The notes: generated by a model from the letters alone, not told the origin. Positions 17,541-27,478 are shown, counted from the first letter of the stretch. The stretch is DNA of 64,000 nt from Halioglobus japonicus (GCA_902705825.1 CACSIL010000034.1:263446-327445), one strand, 5' to 3'. Program-made: numbers and translations.

Positions 17541-18750
17541 ACCGCGACACTTTGATGTGGTGATTATTGGTGCCGGTATCGCCGGCGCTTCGCTGGCAGT
17601 GGCGCTCAGTGGTAACGGGCTGAGTATAGCGCTGGTCGAAGCGCAGGAATTGGGTGCGAGGGCATTACCGCAAGGCTGCGGTTTGTCTGACTTTGATCCA
17701 CGGGTCAGTGCGCTGACACCGCGCTCCAGAGAGTTTTTGCAAAAGCTGGGTGCATGGGACGCGATCGCGGCCTATCGATTGTGTGCCTACCAGCATATGA
17801 CGGTGTGGGACGCCGAGGGTACCGGGCAGATCGAATTTGACCGGGCTGAAGTTGGCGCTACCGAGCTCGGTCATATCGTGGAGAATCGTGCGATAGTCCA
17901 CGCGCTGCTTGCGCAGGTGTCCGGTGCGAGCGATATCAAAGTGATGAGCCCCGCTGCGCTGCAGTCCTGTGCCCGCCTCCCTTCTTCGCAGATGTCGCTG
18001 GAGTTGTCAGGGGGAGAATGTCTGCAGGCGGATTTGCTGGTAGCCGCCGATGGCGCGCTGTCCCGTGTGCGGGAGATGATGGGCTTTACCTGTCGCGAGT
18101 GGGATTACGGCCACCGCGCCATCGTTGCCACAGTAGAGGTAGAGCACTCGCACCAGGAGACGGCCTGGCAGCGATTCCTGCCCAGCGGGCCACTGGCATT
18201 GTTGCCGCTGCCAGGCGCTGAGGGGCATCACTACTGCTCTATCGTGTGGTCCTTGCAGGAAGATAAGGTCGACGAGGTTCTGGCGCTGGATGACGAGGCG
18301 TTTTGCGCCGAGCTGGAGCGCGTCAGCGAGGCGCGCCTCGGTGCAGTACTGGCAAGCTCCAGACGATTCGCGCACCCGCTGCGTCAGCGCCACGCCGTGG
18401 ACTACGTGCAGCCGGGCGTCGCGCTGGTGGCAGATGCGGCGCACACCATTCATCCGCTAGCGGGTCAGGGGATCAATCTGGGCTTGCAGGATGTGGCTGT
18501 GCTGGCCGAGGAAATTGCGGCGGGACACCGCAGCGGTGTCGGACCCGGACAGCTGGCGCTGTTGCGTCGTTATCAGCGCCGTCGCAAGGGTGAGAACCTG
18601 ATGATGATGTCGGCGATGGATGGCTTCAAACGGTTATTTGAACAGCAGTCGCTGCCCCTGCGCTGGTTGCGCAATGTCGGCATGCGACGTATTGATACCC
18701 TGGTGCCGGTAAAGCGACAACTGATGCGTCACGCGATGGGCCTGCGTTAA
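17533..18750 (+). CDS. ubiI: Ubiquinone biosynthesis FAD-dependent hydroxylase (UbiI/VisC type)
   Basis: This 405-residue paralogue of the preceding gene has VVIIGAGIAGASLAVALSG at the N-terminus, DPRVSALTPRSREFL, LLVAADGALSRVRE and VALVADAAHTIHPLAGQGINLGLQDVAVLAEE. These are the FAD/NADPH motifs of the UbiH/UbiI/UbiF group. In E. coli UbiI performs C5 hydroxylation. The ATG at 17533 lies inside the ubiH stop region (ATGGCTGA), so translation is coupled; an in-frame ATG at 17482 would add 17 residues read through ubiH and is unlikely. Confidence 0.9.
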   Translation: MAEPRHFDVVIIGAGIAGASLAVALSGNGLSIALVEAQELGARALPQGCGLSDFDPRVSALTPRSREFLQKLGAWDAIAAYRLCAYQHMTVWDAEGTGQIEFDRAEVGATELGHIVENRAIVHALLAQVSGASDIKVMSPAALQSCARLPSSQMSLELSGGECLQADLLVAADGALSRVREMMGFTCREWDYGHRAIVATVEVEHSHQETAWQRFLPSGPLALLPLPGAEGHHYCSIVWSLQEDKVDEVLALDDEAFCAELERVSEARLGAVLASSRRFAHPLRQRHAVDYVQPGVALVADAAHTIHPLAGQGINLGLQDVAVLAEEIAAGHRSGVGPGQLALLRRYQRRRKGENLMMMSAMDGFKRLFEQQSLPLRWLRNVGMRRIDTLVPVKRQLMRHAMGLR

Positions 18751-18781
18751 CTCCCGATAACTGCATACCGTGAGCAGGTCA

Positions 18782-18809
18782 TTGTTTTTAGCCCGTGTAC
18801 CGTTAAAAT
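18782..18809 (+). promoter_or_regulatory. Sigma-70-type promoter for gcvH
   Basis: TTGTTT (18782-18787) and TAAAAT (18804-18809) with a 16-bp spacer lie about 75 bp ahead of the gcvH ATG. A good AAGAGGAA ribosome site follows near 18870. This suggests gcvH has its own promoter rather than depending on the ubi genes. Confidence 0.55.
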
Positions 18810-18884
18810 GGGCCGCTCAAATACTTAAGGTGCATCTGTTGCCACGCGTGCAACGCTGCGCTGTCCCCCCCAAGAGGAATTGCT

Positions 18885-19274
18885 ATGAGCCACACGCCAA
18901 ACGAACTCAAATACGCCAGCACCCACGAGTGGGCTCGGTTGGAAGAGGATGGCACCGTGACGGTAGGTATTACCGAGCATGCGCAAGCAGCGTTGGGCGA
19001 TGTTGTGTTCGTGGAAACACCCGAAGTGGGTGTAGTGCTGGCCGCTGGCGATGAAGCCGGTGTGGTTGAGTCAGTAAAGGCTGCTTCCGACATTTACACG
19101 CCGCTGACGGGTGAAGTACTGGCTATTAACATGCTGCTCGAAGACGACCCCGAGACAGTGAACTCAGACCCCTATGGCGAAGGCTGGTTTTTCAAACTGC
19201 AGCCCTCTGACCCCGCCGAGCTGGATGCGCTGTTGTCCGCTGATGCCTATCAGCAGCAATGCGACGACGAGTAG
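18885..19274 (+). CDS. gcvH: Glycine cleavage system H protein
   Basis: This 129-residue lipoyl carrier shuttles the aminomethyl group between the P, T and L proteins of the glycine cleavage complex. The lipoylation site is Lys65 in [16 protein letters not shown], the [12 protein letters not shown] turn and the [14 protein letters not shown]-terminal part are all canonical. The gene sits directly after ubiI, where E. coli has gcvTHP, but no gcvT or gcvP is nearby. A glycine riboswitch is not evident in the short leader. Confidence 0.96.
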   Translation: MSHTPNELKYASTHEWARLEEDGTVTVGITEHAQAALGDVVFVETPEVGVVLAAGDEAGVVESVKAASDIYTPLTGEVLAINMLLEDDPETVNSDPYGEGWFFKLQPSDPAELDALLSADAYQQQCDDE

Positions 19275-19299
19275 GTCTGCCGCTCGTTAGAGCCACCAC

Positions 19300-20481
19300 A
19301 TGAAAGATCTTTTCCTGCGTAAAGGCGCTGACCAACGTTTGCGCGGTGGGCACCTGTGGGTGTATTCCAATGAGGTCGATACCGCTCGCTCAGCGCTCAG
19401 CAGCTTTACCGCAGGAGATCTTGTCGCCGTCAGGAACACCAATGACAGGGTGCTGGGCAGTGCCTATATGGAGCCTAACGCCCTGATTTGCGCACGGGTG
19501 TACGCGCCAGCTGAGCAGTGCGCCATGGACGTGGATTTTTTCACCGCCCGACTGCGCACCGCGCTGGCTATCCGGCAGGCAGCGTTTGATAAACCCTTTT
19601 ATCGCCTCGTCTATGGCGACAGCGATACGCTTCCCGGGGTGGTGATCGATCGCTTCGGCGATGTGCTCGTATTGCAGCTTAACAACAGCGGCCTCGAGCG
19701 CTATCGCGAGCCCCTGTTAGAAGCACTTGTCGCAACACTGGCGCCCAGTGGTATTTTACTGCGAGCGGACAGCCGCAGTCGCCGCGAGCAGGGCCTGCCA
19801 ACCGACAGCGAAGTGGTTTACGGCGAAGTGCCGCTGCAGGTCGCCCTGGAAGAAAACGGCGTGCAATTCCTCGCGCCCGTCTTCGACGGCCAGAAGACCG
19901 GCTGGTTCTACGATCACCGGATGTCGCGGGCGCGCCTCGCTCCCTGGGTGAACGGCAAAAGCGTACTGGATGTGTACAGTTACATCGGCGGCTGGGGTGT
20001 GCAGGCCGCCGCGTTCGGTGCGACGTCCGTCTGCTGCATAGACAGCTCGGCACAGGCGCTGCAAGGCGTAGCGGAAAATGCACAACTGAACCAGCTGCAG
20101 GACCGCGTCACAACGGAGCGCGGCCCGGCCCCTGAACTGATGGCGGCGATGCAGGCGCAGGGCAAATTCTACGACGTGGTCATCCTCGATCCGCCGGCGT
20201 TTATTCAGCGTAAGAAAGACCTCAAAAAAGGCATTGCGGCCTACAGACGCATCAACGAACTGGGTTTGCAGTTGTTGCAGCCAGGCGGCCTGCTCGTCTC
20301 CGGCTCCTGCTCCATGCATCTGTCGCGCGCGGACCTGATGGGTGCCGTACAGCAGGCAGCCGTGCGTTCAGGTTGCCAGGTTCGCGTGGTCGAGCAAGGC
20401 GCGCAAGGCGCCGACCACCCGATTCATCCGGCAATCCCGGAGACTGAATATCTGAAAGCGGTGTTCTTCCGCAAGCTCTGA
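19300..20481 (+). CDS. rlmI: Class I SAM-dependent rRNA methyltransferase (RlmI family)
   Basis: This 393-residue protein has an N-terminal PUA domain (about 1-80, with LRKGADQRLRGGHLWVYSNEV) and a C-terminal Rossmann methyltransferase domain. Motifs seen are VLDVYSYIGGWGVQAA (SAM loop), the catalytic-region VVILDPPAFIQRKKDL and VSGSCSMHLS, whose Cys matches the m5C-type motif. In E. coli RlmI methylates C1962 of 23S rRNA. It lies 25 bp after gcvH, so co-transcription is likely. Confidence 0.9.
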   Translation: MKDLFLRKGADQRLRGGHLWVYSNEVDTARSALSSFTAGDLVAVRNTNDRVLGSAYMEPNALICARVYAPAEQCAMDVDFFTARLRTALAIRQAAFDKPFYRLVYGDSDTLPGVVIDRFGDVLVLQLNNSGLERYREPLLEALVATLAPSGILLRADSRSRREQGLPTDSEVVYGEVPLQVALEENGVQFLAPVFDGQKTGWFYDHRMSRARLAPWVNGKSVLDVYSYIGGWGVQAAAFGATSVCCIDSSAQALQGVAENAQLNQLQDRVTTERGPAPELMAAMQAQGKFYDVVILDPPAFIQRKKDLKKGIAAYRRINELGLQLLQPGGLLVSGSCSMHLSRADLMGAVQQAAVRSGCQVRVVEQGAQGADHPIHPAIPETEYLKAVFFRKL

Positions 20482-20729
20482 TTCATTGGTGGGGCTTACT
20501 GGTACTCCATTGTAATCGCCGGGGCGCGACAGTTGGGTATACCCGTCCGGGGGACGCCAAAGCGCCATACCTATACAGAGGGCAGACTCTCTATGGCAGC
20601 AAGCGCATCTCGTACCGCGATGTTCCAAAGGCATGAACTATGCTCCAGAGCGGCCTAAACGACAAAAGGATCGAAAGAAAAGCGATACGATGAAAGCGAT
20701 TCTGAATTCCGATACCGGGCAATCAAATG

Positions 20730-21383
20730 TCACCGCAGCGAAATCACCGGCCAGCCAAGCTCAATGGCTCGATTGCGCAAAGTATCATCCGGATCAACCG
20801 CCACCGGGTTATCCACCAGTTCCAGCAGCGGTAGGTCGTTGTGTGAGTCGCTGTAAAACCACGCGCCATCCAGATCGCAGTGGTGACTCTCCAGCCACTC
20901 GTATAAGCGGGTTACCTTGCCTTCCTTGAACGATGGAATGCCGCTGGGCGCGCCGGTATAAAGACCGTCCACGATCTCAGCTTCACAGGCAATCAGGTTG
21001 TCCACGCCAAGAGCCGCCGCAATTGGGGCAGTGATAAAACGGTTCGTAGCAGTGATAATGAGCAACTTGTGCCCCTGTCGCCGGTGGTCCGCAAGTAGCT
21101 CGGCCGCCTTTGGCAGCATGATGGGTTTGATCTTGTTGTCCATAAAAGTGCGGTGCCAGGCGTCCAGCTGCTCAGGCGGATGGCCCTTCAGGGAGCCCAG
21201 TACGAAGCGCAGGTAGGCGTCTATATCCAGGTCTCCCGACTGGTAGTCAGCGTAGAACTGATCGCTGCGCTGCGCGAAGTCAGAGGCGTCTACTAACTTC
21301 TGTTCGCAGACGAATTGGCCCCATAAGTGGTCGCTGTCATCACCGATGAGCGTATTGTCCAGATCAAAAATTGCGAGTGTCAC
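20730..21383 (-). CDS. HAD-IB family phosphatase (SerB/HisN-like)
   Basis: A 217-residue haloacid-dehalogenase hydrolase with all four motifs: nucleophile DLDNTL at residues 7-12, LLIITATN (motif II), the lysine of FKEGKVTRL (motif III) and YSDSHNDLPLLE (motif IV). The helical cap between motifs I and II is the C1 type of the IB subfamily. The orthologous position next to rppH-ptsP in Pseudomonas is held by a HAD protein reported as a histidinol-phosphate phosphatase, so that activity is a candidate here; phosphoserine phosphatase is the alternative. It is divergent from rppH. Confidence 0.87.
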   Translation of the reverse strand: MTLAIFDLDNTLIGDDSDHLWGQFVCEQKLVDASDFAQRSDQFYADYQSGDLDIDAYLRFVLGSLKGHPPEQLDAWHRTFMDNKIKPIMLPKAAELLADHRRQGHKLLIITATNRFITAPIAAALGVDNLIACEAEIVDGLYTGAPSGIPSFKEGKVTRLYEWLESHHCDLDGAWFYSDSHNDLPLLELVDNPVAVDPDDTLRNRAIELGWPVISLR

Positions 21384-21501
21384 AAGCTGTGTCCCAAAAA
21401 ACCGGTGGCCAGCATAGCCGCGAAGTCAGTTATAGTAAATTTCTCTGGACCGGGAATTTGTGGAACAATGAACCACGAAAATAGCGAGTGAACTGTACAA
21501 A

Positions 21502-22002
21502 GTGATAGATTCTGACGGCTTTCGGCCGAACGTGGGCATTATGTTGACCAACGAGCGCGGCCAGTTGCTGTGGGCTCGTCGGGTTGGCGGCCGCGATGCC
21601 TGGCAGTTCCCGCAGGGCGGTATCAGTGCGGGAGAATCTCCGACAGAGGCGCTGTATCGTGAGTTGTACGAAGAGGTGGGGCTCCCATCTTCAGCCGTGG
21701 AGATACTGGGGTCCACCAAGGGCTGGCTGCGCTATCGGCTACCCGCGCGTTTCGTGCGTGAAGGCCAGAAGCCGCTGTGCATCGGGCAGAAGCAAAAATG
21801 GTTTCTGCTGCGACTGCTGGAAGCTGACACCGCCGTACAACTGGATTTGAACGACAAACCGGAGTTTGATCAATGGCAGTGGGTCAGCTACTGGTATCCC
21901 CTGAATCAGGTGATTTCTTTCAAGCGTGAGGTCTATCGCCGGGCGATGAAAGAACTTGTTCTCCCGCTCGGGCGTTACACCGACAAACGCGGGGGTAGGT
22001 AA
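21502..22002 (+). CDS. rppH: RNA pyrophosphohydrolase
   Basis: A 166-residue Nudix hydrolase that removes pyrophosphate from the 5' end of mRNAs and so triggers RNase E decay. The protein starts at GTG ([15 protein letters not shown]). It has the complete Nudix box, [22 protein letters not shown], beginning near residue 39, preceded by AWQFPQGG as in RppH. The C-terminal segment VSFKREVY-like ([13 protein letters not shown]) is also conserved. It is followed six bases later by ptsP, an arrangement shared with E. coli and Pseudomonas. Confidence 0.96.
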   Translation: MIDSDGFRPNVGIMLTNERGQLLWARRVGGRDAWQFPQGGISAGESPTEALYRELYEEVGLPSSAVEILGSTKGWLRYRLPARFVREGQKPLCIGQKQKWFLLRLLEADTAVQLDLNDKPEFDQWQWVSYWYPLNQVISFKREVYRRAMKELVLPLGRYTDKRGGR

Positions 22003-22008
22003 GTCACC

Positions 22009-24273
22009 ATGCTCGAAATCCTGCGCCACATTATTCAGGAGGTTAATGCTGCCGGCGGCCTTGATGAGGCTTTGCAGATTATTGTGAGCCGCGTGCGTGC
22101 CGCATTGAATACCGAGGTGTGCAGTGTATTCCTTCGGGACCAGGGCTCTGAGCGGTATGTTTTTCAGGCGACTCAGGGTCTCAATCCAGAGCTGATTGGC
22201 GTCGCCAGTCTCGCTGTTAGTGACGGTCTGGTCGGTCTCGTGGCCGAGCGGGGAGAGCCGGTCAATCTGGAAGATGCGGAAAACCACCCGAGATTTCGTC
22301 TGCTGCCCGGCATTGGAGAAGAACCATTTCACGCGTTTCTGGGTGTGCCCATTATTCATCAGCGCGGTGTTCTCGGTGTGCTGGTGGTACAGCAGGCGCA
22401 ATCGCGCCGGTTTGACGAGAGCGATGAAGCCTTTCTGGTGACGCTATCCGCCCAGCTCGCGGGGGTCATCGCCCATGCGCAGGTGACAGGTACGCTGGTA
22501 AAGCAGTCGTTGGTCGGCGCAGCGCCCGCCAAGATAATCGGTGTGCCAGGGTCGCCGGGGGTGGCTATCGGGACAGCCGTGGTGGTCTCTCCGGGCGCCG
22601 ATCTCTACGCGGTGCCGCAGCGCGAGGCAACAGACAAACGCAAGGAGGTTCGGGCGTTTCGCGAGGCGCTACAGAGCGTGCAGCAGGATATTCGTATGGT
22701 GGCGGACAATCTGGGCGCGCAGTTAAGCCCGGAGGACCATGCGCTGTTTGATGTCTATGTCAGTATTCTCGACGACTCTACTATTGGCGCGGAAGTCGTC
22801 GGGCTGATAAAGGCGGGTCAGTGGGCCCAGGGGGCGCTGAGCCAGGTGATGATAGAGCATATTCGTCACTTTGAGCGCATGGAACACAGCTATTTGAAGG
22901 AGCGTGCCGTTGATGTGCGCGACCTCGGCACGCGTGTGCTGGCCTATCTGCAGGCGGCCAACCAGGAGCCGCGGGTGTATCCGGATAACGCCATCCTTGT
23001 CGGTGAAGAGTTAACGGCGACATCGCTCGGCGAAATACCGCGCGAGAAGTTGGCTGGCCTGATCTCCGTGCGCGGCTCCGGCAACTCCCATGTCGCTATT
23101 CTCGCCCGTGCCATGGGCGTGCCGACAGTGATGGGAGCGGTCGATTTATCCTATGCCAAATTGCAGGACCGTGATGTCATCATCGATGGCTATAACGGCA
23201 CCGTGCATATCAACCCTCTGCCCGAGATTAAACAGCGCTTCCAACGGGTGCTGGATGATGACAAAGCGCTGTCGAAGGATCTCGAATCCCTGCGCGATGA
23301 ACCCTGTATTACGCTGGATGGCTATCGCATGCCGCTGTGGGTGAACACAGGGTTGATGGTGGATGTCACCCGGTCGCTCGACCAGGGTGCAGAGGGCGTT
23401 GGCCTGTACCGCACAGAAGTGCCGTTTTTGCTCAGGGATCGCTTTCCCAGTGAGGAGGAGCAGCGACAGACTTACCGCGAGCAGTTGGAGGCTTTTGCCC
23501 CCAAGCCTGTCACGATGCGCACGCTGGATATCGGCGGGGACAAATCCCTGCCCTATTTTCCTATCGAGGAGGAAAACCCGTTTCTCGGTTGGCGTGGTAT
23601 TCGCGTGACACTCGATCACCCGGAAATTTTTCTGGCTCAGGTAAGAGCCATGCTCAAGGCCAACGAAGGCCTGGGAAACCTGCGAATCATGTTACCTATG
23701 ATCTGTAACACCTCCGAGGTTGATGAGGCGCTGAAGCTTATCCATCGCAGCCATAGCGAGCTTCGCCAGGATGGCCTCGAGGGGGATTTGCCGCCCATCG
23801 GTGTGATGATTGAGGTGCCAGCGGCGGTCTACCAGGCTCGAACACTGGCCAGGCGTGTCGATTTTCTGTCGGTCGGCAGCAACGATTTGACGCAATACCT
23901 GCTGGCGGTGGACCGCAATAATTCCCGGGTCGCACACCTGTACCACTCGCTTCATCCGGCCGTTTTACAGGCGCTTGCCTATGTCGCCACGGCCAGCCAG
24001 GCCGAGGGTGTCCCTATCAGTATTTGTGGCGAGCTGGCGGGTGACCCCGGCGGTGCGGTGCTGCTGCTGGCGATGGGGTATGACGTGCTGTCCATGAACT
24101 CAACCAGCCTGCTCAAGGTGAAGAGGGCGCTGCTCAACCTGCAGCGCAAAGAGGCTCGCACCCTGCTTAAGGAAGTGATGGGATTGGACTGTGCCTACGA
24201 CGTGAATGCCCGGCTGGAGACGTTTTTGGCAGAGCATGGCATGGAAAAATTCATTCATAACCCGGTTGTGTAA
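22009..24273 (+). CDS. ptsP: Phosphoenolpyruvate-protein phosphotransferase PtsP (EI-Ntr)
   Basis: This 754-residue first enzyme of the nitrogen-related phosphotransferase system passes phosphate from PEP to NPr. A GAF domain occupies about residues 1-165 and senses small ligands such as glutamine. The EI domains follow: the phospho-histidine domain with His361 in SGNSHVAILAR, then the PEP-binding barrel with GVGLYRTEVPFL, MRTLDIGGDK and VGSNDLTQYLL. The partners ptsO/ptsN are not in this window. It is co-transcribed with rppH. Confidence 0.96.
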   Translation: MLEILRHIIQEVNAAGGLDEALQIIVSRVRAALNTEVCSVFLRDQGSERYVFQATQGLNPELIGVASLAVSDGLVGLVAERGEPVNLEDAENHPRFRLLPGIGEEPFHAFLGVPIIHQRGVLGVLVVQQAQSRRFDESDEAFLVTLSAQLAGVIAHAQVTGTLVKQSLVGAAPAKIIGVPGSPGVAIGTAVVVSPGADLYAVPQREATDKRKEVRAFREALQSVQQDIRMVADNLGAQLSPEDHALFDVYVSILDDSTIGAEVVGLIKAGQWAQGALSQVMIEHIRHFERMEHSYLKERAVDVRDLGTRVLAYLQAANQEPRVYPDNAILVGEELTATSLGEIPREKLAGLISVRGSGNSHVAILARAMGVPTVMGAVDLSYAKLQDRDVIIDGYNGTVHINPLPEIKQRFQRVLDDDKALSKDLESLRDEPCITLDGYRMPLWVNTGLMVDVTRSLDQGAEGVGLYRTEVPFLLRDRFPSEEEQRQTYREQLEAFAPKPVTMRTLDIGGDKSLPYFPIEEENPFLGWRGIRVTLDHPEIFLAQVRAMLKANEGLGNLRIMLPMICNTSEVDEALKLIHRSHSELRQDGLEGDLPPIGVMIEVPAAVYQARTLARRVDFLSVGSNDLTQYLLAVDRNNSRVAHLYHSLHPAVLQALAYVATASQAEGVPISICGELAGDPGGAVLLLAMGYDVLSMNSTSLLKVKRALLNLQRKEARTLLKEVMGLDCAYDVNARLETFLAEHGMEKFIHNPVV

Positions 24274-24279
24274 CCTGCG

Positions 24280-24298
24280 GCGCGCTCAGATAGCGCGC
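24280..24298. terminator. GC-rich hairpin between convergent ptsP and the NRDE gene
   Basis: GCGCGCT, a five-base loop and AGCGCGC form a strong stem just after the ptsP stop, overlapping the last bases of the convergent gene. It lacks a T-run, so it may be only a weak or processing structure. Confidence 0.3.
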
Positions 24299-25059
24299 TG
24301 TTGAAACGCCAGTCGTTGTTCGGTGCGCAGCTCCCCCTGATTGTCGAAGCACTGTTCCCGCCACGCGGTATTGCCATCGGCATGGATGCTCAGCGTGGTA
24401 GTGGAGCGGGTGCCGTATGTTTCTGTGACAATGAACTGCGCCGACAGCACCGGGTCCATTGCGCCATCGAGCTGCAATTCCTTCAGTTCACGCCGACCTG
24501 CCCGTTTGCGGTCGTTCACAACGGCGGCCAGCGCGTCGTGCGTGATGGCGCCCGTCTCGATCAACGATTGCATTCGGGCTTTGCCCAGAGCCACTTTCGG
24601 CCAGGGAGTGTCCAGTCTGGCATTGCTCAGGCCGTAGATACCGGGCGGCAGGCGCAGGGGCTCAAGGTCATCGCTGTTGGTGAAGTACCACAGGCTGTTG
24701 CCATCACCTACCAGTAAGTTAAAACCGGCGTATTCCAGCGCACGCCCCGCGAGCTCATCAAGGTAGGCGCGCGGTTCCTGTGTGCCGGTCAAAAAGTCCA
24801 GCGGTAGTGCGCCACGGGAACGCGGAGCGGCGGCAGTTCGGGCAGGGTCGCGGTAGTTGGTTACCGCCGCAAAGCGACCGCTGCGTGTAACCCCCATCCA
24901 GGTGCCACCCTGCTCGAGGTCTTGTCCCGCCAGAACATCCGGGTACTGCTCCCAAAAAGCCGATGCAGCGGTGGCCCGGCCGTGAAACTCGTCGCGGTTG
25001 GCCGCGATCAGCAGCGGAAATTCAGGTGAAACCTGGTGGGCGAAAACTAACAGACACAT
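24286..25059 (-). CDS. NRDE/TANGO2 family protein
   Basis: A 257-residue protein of the NRDE (transport and Golgi organisation 2) family. The name-giving N-terminal motif AANRDEF is at residues 18-24, after MCLLVFAHQ with its conserved Cys2. GGTWMGVTRSGRFAAVTNYRDP and ALPLDFL are also typical. The N-terminal Cys and fold are reminiscent of Ntn-hydrolases. Eukaryotic TANGO2 and a bacterial homologue have been linked to haem handling, but no activity can be assigned from sequence alone. It is convergent with ptsP. Confidence 0.9.
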   Translation of the reverse strand: MCLLVFAHQVSPEFPLLIAANRDEFHGRATAASAFWEQYPDVLAGQDLEQGGTWMGVTRSGRFAAVTNYRDPARTAAAPRSRGALPLDFLTGTQEPRAYLDELAGRALEYAGFNLLVGDGNSLWYFTNSDDLEPLRLPPGIYGLSNARLDTPWPKVALGKARMQSLIETGAITHDALAAVVNDRKRAGRRELKELQLDGAMDPVLSAQFIVTETYGTRSTTTLSIHADGNTAWREQCFDNQGELRTEQRLAFQQRAI

Positions 25060-25192
25060 AAATTGTCACCGGGGTTCAGGGGAAAGAATTGTGAATCATC
25101 ACGGGGTGGATGATAATACCGCTTTTACAGCTCTGTTACCCTTGTTGGCCGATCCCGGTCAACCTATCCACTGGATTTATTGAATTGCAACC

Positions 25193-26011
25193 ATGCTTCC
25201 CTATCCTGAAATAGACCCTGTAGCCATCGCCCTGGGTCCGCTAAAAGTGCACTGGTATGGCCTGACATACCTCACCGGCCTCGCGTTCGCGTGGTGGCTC
25301 GCCGCCCGCCGAACACGCAGGCCCTGGTCGGTGGTGAAGCGGGAGCAAGTGGATGACCTGATCTTCTACGCAGCACTGGGCGTCGTTGTTGGCGGCAGAG
25401 TGGGTTACGCATTTTTTTACGGCTGGGACAAACTGGTGCAGGATCCCGGTTGGCTATTCCGTGTCTGGGAGGGGGGGATGTCCTTCCACGGCGGCTTCCT
25501 GGGCGTAATGGCTGCGATGTGGTTGTTTGCGCGCCGGCACAAGATCGTATTCGGGGCGCTGATGGATTTTGTCGCGCCGCTGGTGCCGGTTGGCCTCGCA
25601 CTGGGTCGTTTGGGGAATTTTATCGGCCAGGAGTTGTGGGGCCGCGCCTCCAACGTGCCCTGGGCGATGGTGTTTCCGAATGACCCGCTGCAACTTGCCC
25701 GGCATCCCTCGCAGCTGTATCAGTTTGCGCTGGAGGGTGTCCTGCTCTTCGCGATCATGATGTGGTTCTCGTCGAAAGAGCGTCCAACCTGGTCTATTTC
25801 CGGGGTTTTTGCGCTTGGCTATGGCTGCCTGCGTTTTATCGCCGAGTTTTTCCGCGAGCCGGATCAGAATATTGGTTTTCAGGCGCTCGGTTGGGTCACC
25901 CGCGGGCAGTTGTTATCGCTACCGATGATTGCGCTGGGAATCTATTTGATCGTATCGGCATACCGCAAAGCCGGTGTTGCCAGTTCGGGTGCGAGGAAGG
26001 GCGCTAAATGA
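25193..26011 (+). CDS. lgt: Prolipoprotein diacylglyceryl transferase
   Basis: A 272-residue polytopic inner-membrane enzyme that transfers diacylglycerol from phosphatidylglycerol to the lipobox cysteine of prolipoproteins. It has about seven membrane segments, the WYGLTYLTG opening, [22 protein letters not shown] and the diagnostic [14 protein letters not shown] signature with the catalytic arginine region. HPSQLYQ is conserved too. The gene overlaps thyA by four bases (ATGA), as lgt-thyA does widely. The window encodes several lipoproteins that it would process. Confidence 0.97.
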   Translation: MLPYPEIDPVAIALGPLKVHWYGLTYLTGLAFAWWLAARRTRRPWSVVKREQVDDLIFYAALGVVVGGRVGYAFFYGWDKLVQDPGWLFRVWEGGMSFHGGFLGVMAAMWLFARRHKIVFGALMDFVAPLVPVGLALGRLGNFIGQELWGRASNVPWAMVFPNDPLQLARHPSQLYQFALEGVLLFAIMMWFSSKERPTWSISGVFALGYGCLRFIAEFFREPDQNIGFQALGWVTRGQLLSLPMIALGIYLIVSAYRKAGVASSGARKGAK

Positions 26012-26841
26012 AACAGTATCTCGATCTGCTGCAGGATATTCTCGACAACGGTGTGCGCAAGGGCGACCGCACCGGCACCGGTACACTGTCCGTTTTCGGG
26101 CGTCAGTACCGCCACGACCTGGCTGACGGCTTCCCGCTGTTAACGACGAAAAAACTGCATCTGAAAAGTATAGTGAACGAACTCCTGTGGTTTCTGCGGG
26201 GAGATACCAACACCCGCTGGCTGAAGGAAAACGGTGTCTCCATTTGGGATGAATGGGCCACTGAAGACGGCGAACTGGGGCCGATATACGGCGCCCAGTG
26301 GACGGCCTGGCCGACGCATGATGGTGGCACGATCAACCAGATCGACTATGTGATCGACTGCCTGCGCAACAACCCGGATAGTCGGCGTATCCTGTTCCAT
26401 GCCTGGAATGTGGAGTACCTGCCTGACGAGCGCATGAGCCCGCAGGAGAATGTCAAAGCCGGTCGCATGGCGCTGCCGCCGTGCCACCTGTTGTACCAGT
26501 TTTACGTGGCCGAGGGCCGCCTGTCTGCGCAGTTGATGATTCGCTCCAGCGATTCTTTTCTGGGGTTGCCCTATAACACGGCGAGCCTGGCACTGCTGAC
26601 GCTGATGCTGGCGCAGCAATGCGATCTTGAGCCGGGGGAAATTATCATCTGCACTGGTGATTCGCACATCTACAGCAATCACCTTGAGCAGGTAGACGAG
26701 CAGCTGAGCCGGGAGCCGCGCCCGCTGCCGCGCCTCAATATCGTGCGTCGCCCGGACACTATCTACGATTACTGCTTCGAGGATTTTGAGTTGCTGGATT
26801 ACCACCCGCATGCACACATTGCTGCGCCGGTAGCGGTGTGA
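26008..26841 (+). CDS. thyA: Thymidylate synthase
   Basis: This 277-residue enzyme converts dUMP to dTMP using 5,10-methylene-THF. The nucleophile is Cys159 in [14 protein letters not shown]. The N-terminal [15 protein letters not shown] phosphate-binding segment, the [18 protein letters not shown] stretch and [10 protein letters not shown] are all canonical. The length is slightly above E. coli ThyA (264) because of a short internal insert. It lies between lgt and folA, so the dihydrofolate it produces is recycled by its neighbour. Confidence 0.97.
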   Translation: MKQYLDLLQDILDNGVRKGDRTGTGTLSVFGRQYRHDLADGFPLLTTKKLHLKSIVNELLWFLRGDTNTRWLKENGVSIWDEWATEDGELGPIYGAQWTAWPTHDGGTINQIDYVIDCLRNNPDSRRILFHAWNVEYLPDERMSPQENVKAGRMALPPCHLLYQFYVAEGRLSAQLMIRSSDSFLGLPYNTASLALLTLMLAQQCDLEPGEIIICTGDSHIYSNHLEQVDEQLSREPRPLPRLNIVRRPDTIYDYCFEDFELLDYHPHAHIAAPVAV

Positions 26842-26857
26842 GCAGAGGCCGCCCGCA

Positions 26858-27370
26858 GTGACACGTACCGCGATAATTGTTGCCGTTGCCGATAACGGCG
26901 TGATCGGCAAAGACAACGCATTGCCCTGGAAACTATCCGAGGACATGCAGCACTTTAAGCGCATCACCATGGGCAAGCCAGTTGTGATGGGGCGCAAGAC
27001 CTATGAATCGATCGGCAAGCCGCTCCCGGGTCGCACCAATATTGTCGTGTCGCGTAATGCAGGGTTTCGGGCTGAGGGGGTGGCGTTGGTGCGATCGCTG
27101 GAGGAGGCGCTGGCGCTGGCAGGCGAGGTTGCCGAGCGAGACGCGGTAGAGGAAATCATAGTGATGGGTGGTGCCCAGATCTATGCGGAGGCGATTCCGT
27201 TAGCCGACAGAATGTACATTACTGAAGTGCACGGCGACGTCGAGGGCGACGCGGTGTTGTGCGAGATTGACTGGCGTTTCTGGCGTGAGGCGACACGTGA
27301 TAAGCGCATCGCTCAGCCTCCTAATTCTTACGACTACAGTTTTGTCTGTTATGAGCGCGTATCGGAATGA
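26858..27370 (+). CDS. folA: Dihydrofolate reductase
   Basis: This 170-residue enzyme reduces dihydrofolate with NADPH. It begins at GTG (MTRTAIIVAVADNGVIGKDNALPW, which carries the conserved WK and the Met20-loop region). It contains the catalytic-type Asp in LSEDMQHFK, VVMGRKTYESIGKPLPGR and IIVMGGAQIYAEAI. It starts 16 bases after thyA, giving the operon lgt-thyA-folA. Confidence 0.96.
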   Translation: MTRTAIIVAVADNGVIGKDNALPWKLSEDMQHFKRITMGKPVVMGRKTYESIGKPLPGRTNIVVSRNAGFRAEGVALVRSLEEALALAGEVAERDAVEEIIVMGGAQIYAEAIPLADRMYITEVHGDVEGDAVLCEIDWRFWREATRDKRIAQPPNSYDYSFVCYERVSE

Positions 27371-27478
27371 CGGCGCCTTATCGGCCTGCCAGAGTGTTAC
27401 CGTGAAATATTTCCTTCATAAAAAGTGTAACCGAAATACCCAAGTTCACCTCAATACACAATTGTCTTTCAGCATTGA

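Noticed and set aside
18751..18884. Glycine riboswitch upstream of gcvH
   Set aside because: The 134-base leader is short and I could not identify the conserved tandem-aptamer core, so it was not annotated.
20482..20729. Possible small genes between rlmI and the HAD gene
   Set aside because: Short frames there have no ribosome site or family resemblance; I see nothing in this 248-bp gap.
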